The position numbers were made by a program, and so were the translations under genes. Below, in pieces: positions 21,418 through 23,644 of a DNA stretch of 23,644 nt; within the stretch, counting starts at the first letter, position 1; the number at the start of each line of letters is the position of its first letter. Under the pieces are notes generated by a model that was not told the DNA's origin, ran no database searches, and worked only from the letters and a program-made list of their open reading frames with translations. Origin of the DNA: an uncultured Bacteroidia bacterium (GTDB lineage: Bacteria > Bacteroidota > Bacteroidia > Bacteroidales > UBA932); assembly GCA_902767355.1 (NCBI GenBank), contig CACXHG010000062.1:1-23644 (forward strand), given 5' to 3'.

Positions 21418-23091
21418 TCAATTAGCCATGCAGGCAAGCGCGAAGTCTAGGGCCTTGCCCGGATCTCTGGTTAGGTCGACATATTCGCGGCCACTGGTGG
21501 TTGTGCTCTTCACGCCTTTTTCATCGCAGTCATGCTTCAGTTCATCATACATCGAAGCCATCTGCGGCGCGAGGACGATGAGATCATAGTCGGTGATGAC
21601 ATCCTTGTGCTGCCCATAGGCCATGGCTATGGATTTCACAGACACATGACGCTCGTCCGCGCCCTTGCTGATGGCCTTGGCGAGCATGGAGCTGGTGGCG
21701 CCACTGGCGCAGAGCACCAGCACAGTCTTTTCCTCGCTCGGAGCCTTTATCTCGGCTGCCGCCACAGGCTCGGCCTTGGACGGGACTGCCTCTGGCTCGT
21801 CCTCGACAATCTCGCCGCGAGCCACGGCGGCCTCTCGCTCGACAAGTTGGGCATCATAGACACGGAAGAACGGATAGTAGAGGACTGCATCCATCACCAG
21901 GAGCAGCGGAGCCAGCGCAAAGGCCAGCGGCGCGAAGCCGGTGCCGACCACGAGGCCGATAGGAGCCGGGGTTGTCCAGGGCAGGATAAAGCTGAAAGAG
22001 TTCATGCCGAGCACATCGACGAAGAATTTGAATGTCCAGACATTCAGGATCGGCGCGAGAATGAACGGCACGAAGAGCACCGGGTTCAGCACGATCGGAG
22101 CGCCGAAGAGGATCGGCTCATTGACTGCGAAGCAAACCGGGATCATGGAAGCGCGGCCCACGGCCTTGAGCTGCTTGGATTTCGCGATGAAGGCGCACAT
22201 GGCGCAGAACATCAGGGTAGCACCGGTGCCGCCGATGGTGGCAACGAAGTAGGAAGTCGGATGGGTGAGGATGGCCGTAGCATGGCCGCCGCCGGAGACG
22301 ATCTGCAGGTTCATTTCGATATTGGCGATATAGATAGCGGTGACTGCCGGCTCGACAATGGACGGGCCATGGATGCCGACGAACCAGAACAGGGCCATCG
22401 CGCCGTAGATGATAGCAACGCCGACATAGCCATCCGCAGCCACGAAGAGCGGCTTGAAGACTTCGAGTATCCAGGCGCCGAACATCATGCCGGTGACGTT
22501 CTTGAAGCCGATGGAGAAGAGCCAAAAAGCCAGGATCGCGACAGACAGCGGAATGAGGTCCGCGAAGGTCTGGGCAATGTAATGCGGCACTTCCTCAGGC
22601 AGCTTGATGGTGATATTGCGGGAAACAAAGAATTTGTAGATATTAGGCACAATGAAGGCAACGACGAAAGCGGAAAGCAGGCCTTTCGTACCCATGAACT
22701 CTGCGGCATATCCGCCCTTGATAGGCTCCACGGCCAGGAGAAGCAGGCAGATGATGGAGACGATCATCACGGAGGTGTCATTGATCTGGCGGAGCTTCGG
22801 CAGGGTGTTGTTGATGCTGCCGGTGAGGCTCTTGGCGATGGTGGCGACCATCAGCATGGCCAGGATGCCCATAGAGCCGTTATAGGCCTGCCACAGCACG
22901 CCGCTGATGCTCTCCGGCCAGTGGTAATCGAATATCTCCGGCACGCAGGCCACGAGGATGAAGAGCGAGGAGAACAGGATGACGGGGATGCAGCTGACGA
23001 AGCCGTCCCTGATGGCCCGCAGGTATTTGTTGTTGGAGACCTTTTCAAAGAAAGGCTTCATTCTCTCTACGAGCTTGATGATGGTTTCCAT
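21418..23091 (-). CDS. lacE: PTS lactose-specific EIICB component
   Basis: The 557-aa membrane permease takes up lactose while phosphorylating it to lactose-6-phosphate. The N-terminal EIIC domain (about 1-420) has many hydrophobic segments and the family marks FVGIHGPSIVEPAVTAIY, FAVNEPILFGAPIVLNP and FILPWTTPAPIGLVVGTGF. A Glu/Ala/Pro-rich linker (about 425-460) leads to the EIIB domain with the phosphocysteine in TVLVLCASGATSSMLAKAI (about 462-480). Its partner LacF is encoded some 7.8 kb away around the circle, on the opposite strand, instead of beside it. ATG 23091 follows GGAAGGGA. The promoter at 23161-23213 shares the composite operator. Length and domain order (C then B) are normal. 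Confidence 0.96.
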   Translation of the reverse strand: METIIKLVERMKPFFEKVSNNKYLRAIRDGFVSCIPVILFSSLFILVACVPEIFDYHWPESISGVLWQAYNGSMGILAMLMVATIAKSLTGSINNTLPKLRQINDTSVMIVSIICLLLLAVEPIKGGYAAEFMGTKGLLSAFVVAFIVPNIYKFFVSRNITIKLPEEVPHYIAQTFADLIPLSVAILAFWLFSIGFKNVTGMMFGAWILEVFKPLFVAADGYVGVAIIYGAMALFWFVGIHGPSIVEPAVTAIYIANIEMNLQIVSGGGHATAILTHPTSYFVATIGGTGATLMFCAMCAFIAKSKQLKAVGRASMIPVCFAVNEPILFGAPIVLNPVLFVPFILAPILNVWTFKFFVDVLGMNSFSFILPWTTPAPIGLVVGTGFAPLAFALAPLLLVMDAVLYYPFFRVYDAQLVEREAAVARGEIVEDEPEAVPSKAEPVAAAEIKAPSEEKTVLVLCASGATSSMLAKAISKGADERHVSVKSIAMAYGQHKDVITDYDLIVLAPQMASMYDELKHDCDEKGVKSTTTSGREYVDLTRDPGKALDFALACMAN

Positions 23092-23160
23092 AGACTTTCC
23101 CTTCCTTTCACAGGGTCGGTGAAGATTGCATTAAGACTCGCGTTCGATGTCTATGCTTGT

Positions 23161-23213
23161 ATTATATCGTTAAATCACTCCTGCGTGTTTCCAAGCTTTG
23201 AAAATGCTTTCAT
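23161..23213 (-). promoter_or_regulatory. lacE promoter with LacI/CcpA-type operator
   Basis: Minus-strand reading: ATGAAAGCATTTTCAA (23213-23198), 3 bp, half-site TTGGAAAC (23194-23187), 20 bp, TATAAT (23166-23161). No -35 box is visible. The half-site is identical to that at galK. Confidence 0.75.
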
Positions 23214-23320
23214 GCCATCATTAAGCTCCTGCGGCACGGGAAATGCGCCTTTTTTGCCGTTCTGCCATATGCAGCACGCAACATCCTAAAGGAATCAGAG
23301 CCATCCGTGAAGAATTTTTT

Positions 23321-23373
23321 TGGAAAGGCTTTCCAGCAACAGAAAACCTATTGCAGCCCTCATACAATATAAT
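23321..23373 (+). promoter_or_regulatory. Promoter of the HTH-less LacI-type gene with operator
   Basis: TGGAAAGGCTTTCCAG (23321-23336), 3 bp, half-site CAGAAAAC (23340-23347), 20 bp, TATAAT (23368-23373). The palindrome TGGAAAG-G-CTTTCCA has an odd centre, so it may be a weaker or altered member of the set. It would place this gene under the same control as lac and gal. Confidence 0.65.
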
Positions 23374-23422
23374 AGATGCATCGCAGAATCAACCTACCTC
23401 CACGAGAAAGGAAGGATTTGCC

Positions 23423-23644
23423 ATGAGACAGATTTGCGGCACCATCGGAGCAGTAGTCCCCAGCCTGGATAATTTATTCTTTGCCAGCGTCATAGACGGC
23501 ATCGAGGCATATGCCAGGAACAATGCCTATTCCTTGCTGCTTAGATGCGCGCAGAACGATCCCGAGCGGGAAATGGCCTGCATCACCGAATACATATACA
23601 ATAAGGCGGCCGGGGTCATCGTCATAAGCCCAAATACCGAAAAC
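23423..23644 (+). CDS. HTH-less LacI-type ligand-binding protein, 5' part (continues at 1-708)
   Basis: This is the 5' end of the gene cut by the linear ends. Joined across the 87-base overlap, the product is 280 aa. It opens with MRQICGTIGAVVPSLDNLFF, which matches the start of the LacI/GalR periplasmic-binding-like core directly after the hinge. The roughly 60-residue N-terminal helix-turn-helix domain is absent. ATG 23423 has a good ribosome site (GAAAGGAAGGA) and its own promoter at 23321-23373. Upstream sequence in this frame shows no HTH, so this is a designed-looking or well-adapted truncation rather than a missed start. It may bind a sugar or sugar phosphate and pair with an HTH-bearing LacI-type partner; that role is inferred. 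Confidence 0.85.
   Translation, partial: MRQICGTIGAVVPSLDNLFFASVIDGIEAYARNNAYSLLLRCAQNDPEREMACITEYIYNKAAGVIVISPNTEN
23558..23644. repeat. 87-base terminal overlap (circular molecule)
   Basis: These 87 bases are identical to positions 1-87. They fall inside one continuous reading frame, which joins without a break. This is the mark of a circular sequence written linearly with an assembly overlap, not of a biological terminal repeat. Confidence 0.95.

Noticed and set aside
21532..23289. A very long open frame on the plus strand opposite lacE (585 codons)
   Set aside because: It is the complement of a GC-rich membrane-protein gene with strong codon bias. The product is His/Asp/Glu-rich with no recognisable domain, and lacE explains the region fully.
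23558..23644. The 87-base repeat as a biological direct repeat or attachment site
   Set aside because: It lies in the middle of one intact reading frame and exactly at both ends, which is what circular assembly overlap gives.

Overview
The window is a complete circular plasmid written as a linear sequence. Its last 87 bases (23558-23644) repeat its first 87 (1-87), so the molecule is about 23,557 bp, and one gene (a LacI-type ligand domain) is cut by the ends. Gene families and good Shine-Dalgarno sites point to a Bacillota-type host. A gut Negativicute such as Selenomonas or Mitsuokella is a guess that I cannot verify here.

Cargo half (about 21300 through the ends to about 9460, GC-rich): a lactose/galactose utilisation island. 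lacE (EIICB-Lac), lacF (EIIA-Lac) and lacG (6-phospho-beta-galactosidase) import and split lactose as the phosphate ester. galK-galE-galT form a Leloir operon that ends in an HTH-bearing LacI-type regulator with a shortened sensor domain. An RpiR-type regulator and a HAD phosphatase are divergent from lacFG. No tagatose-6-phosphate pathway genes (lacABCD) are present, so the phosphatase may convert galactose-6-phosphate to galactose and feed the Leloir enzymes. The second LacI-type gene, across the ends, has a full sensor domain but no DNA-binding domain.

Four promoters (galK, lacF, lacE and the HTH-less regulator) share one 53-bp layout: a 16-bp LacI/CcpA-type palindrome, 3 bp, an extra half-site, 20 bp, then TATAAT, with no good -35 box. 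This suggests one regulator acting from a fixed position, probably as an activator.

Junction (about 9460-9800): a vestige of a chromosomal ammonium-transporter locus (promoter, attenuator-like leader, first 17 or so codons of amt) beside a HigBA toxin-antitoxin module.

Backbone half (9800-21200): higBA, a serine resolvase with a large palindrome, an AT-rich parA/RHH partition locus with repeats and an Rpn-family nuclease gene, an RHH-plus-coiled-coil protein, a membrane protein, a MobF relaxase-helicase with an RHH accessory protein, an unknown coiled-coil protein, and a Rep_3 initiator with an iteron origin. No coupling protein or type IV secretion genes are present, so the plasmid looks mobilizable rather than self-transmissible.
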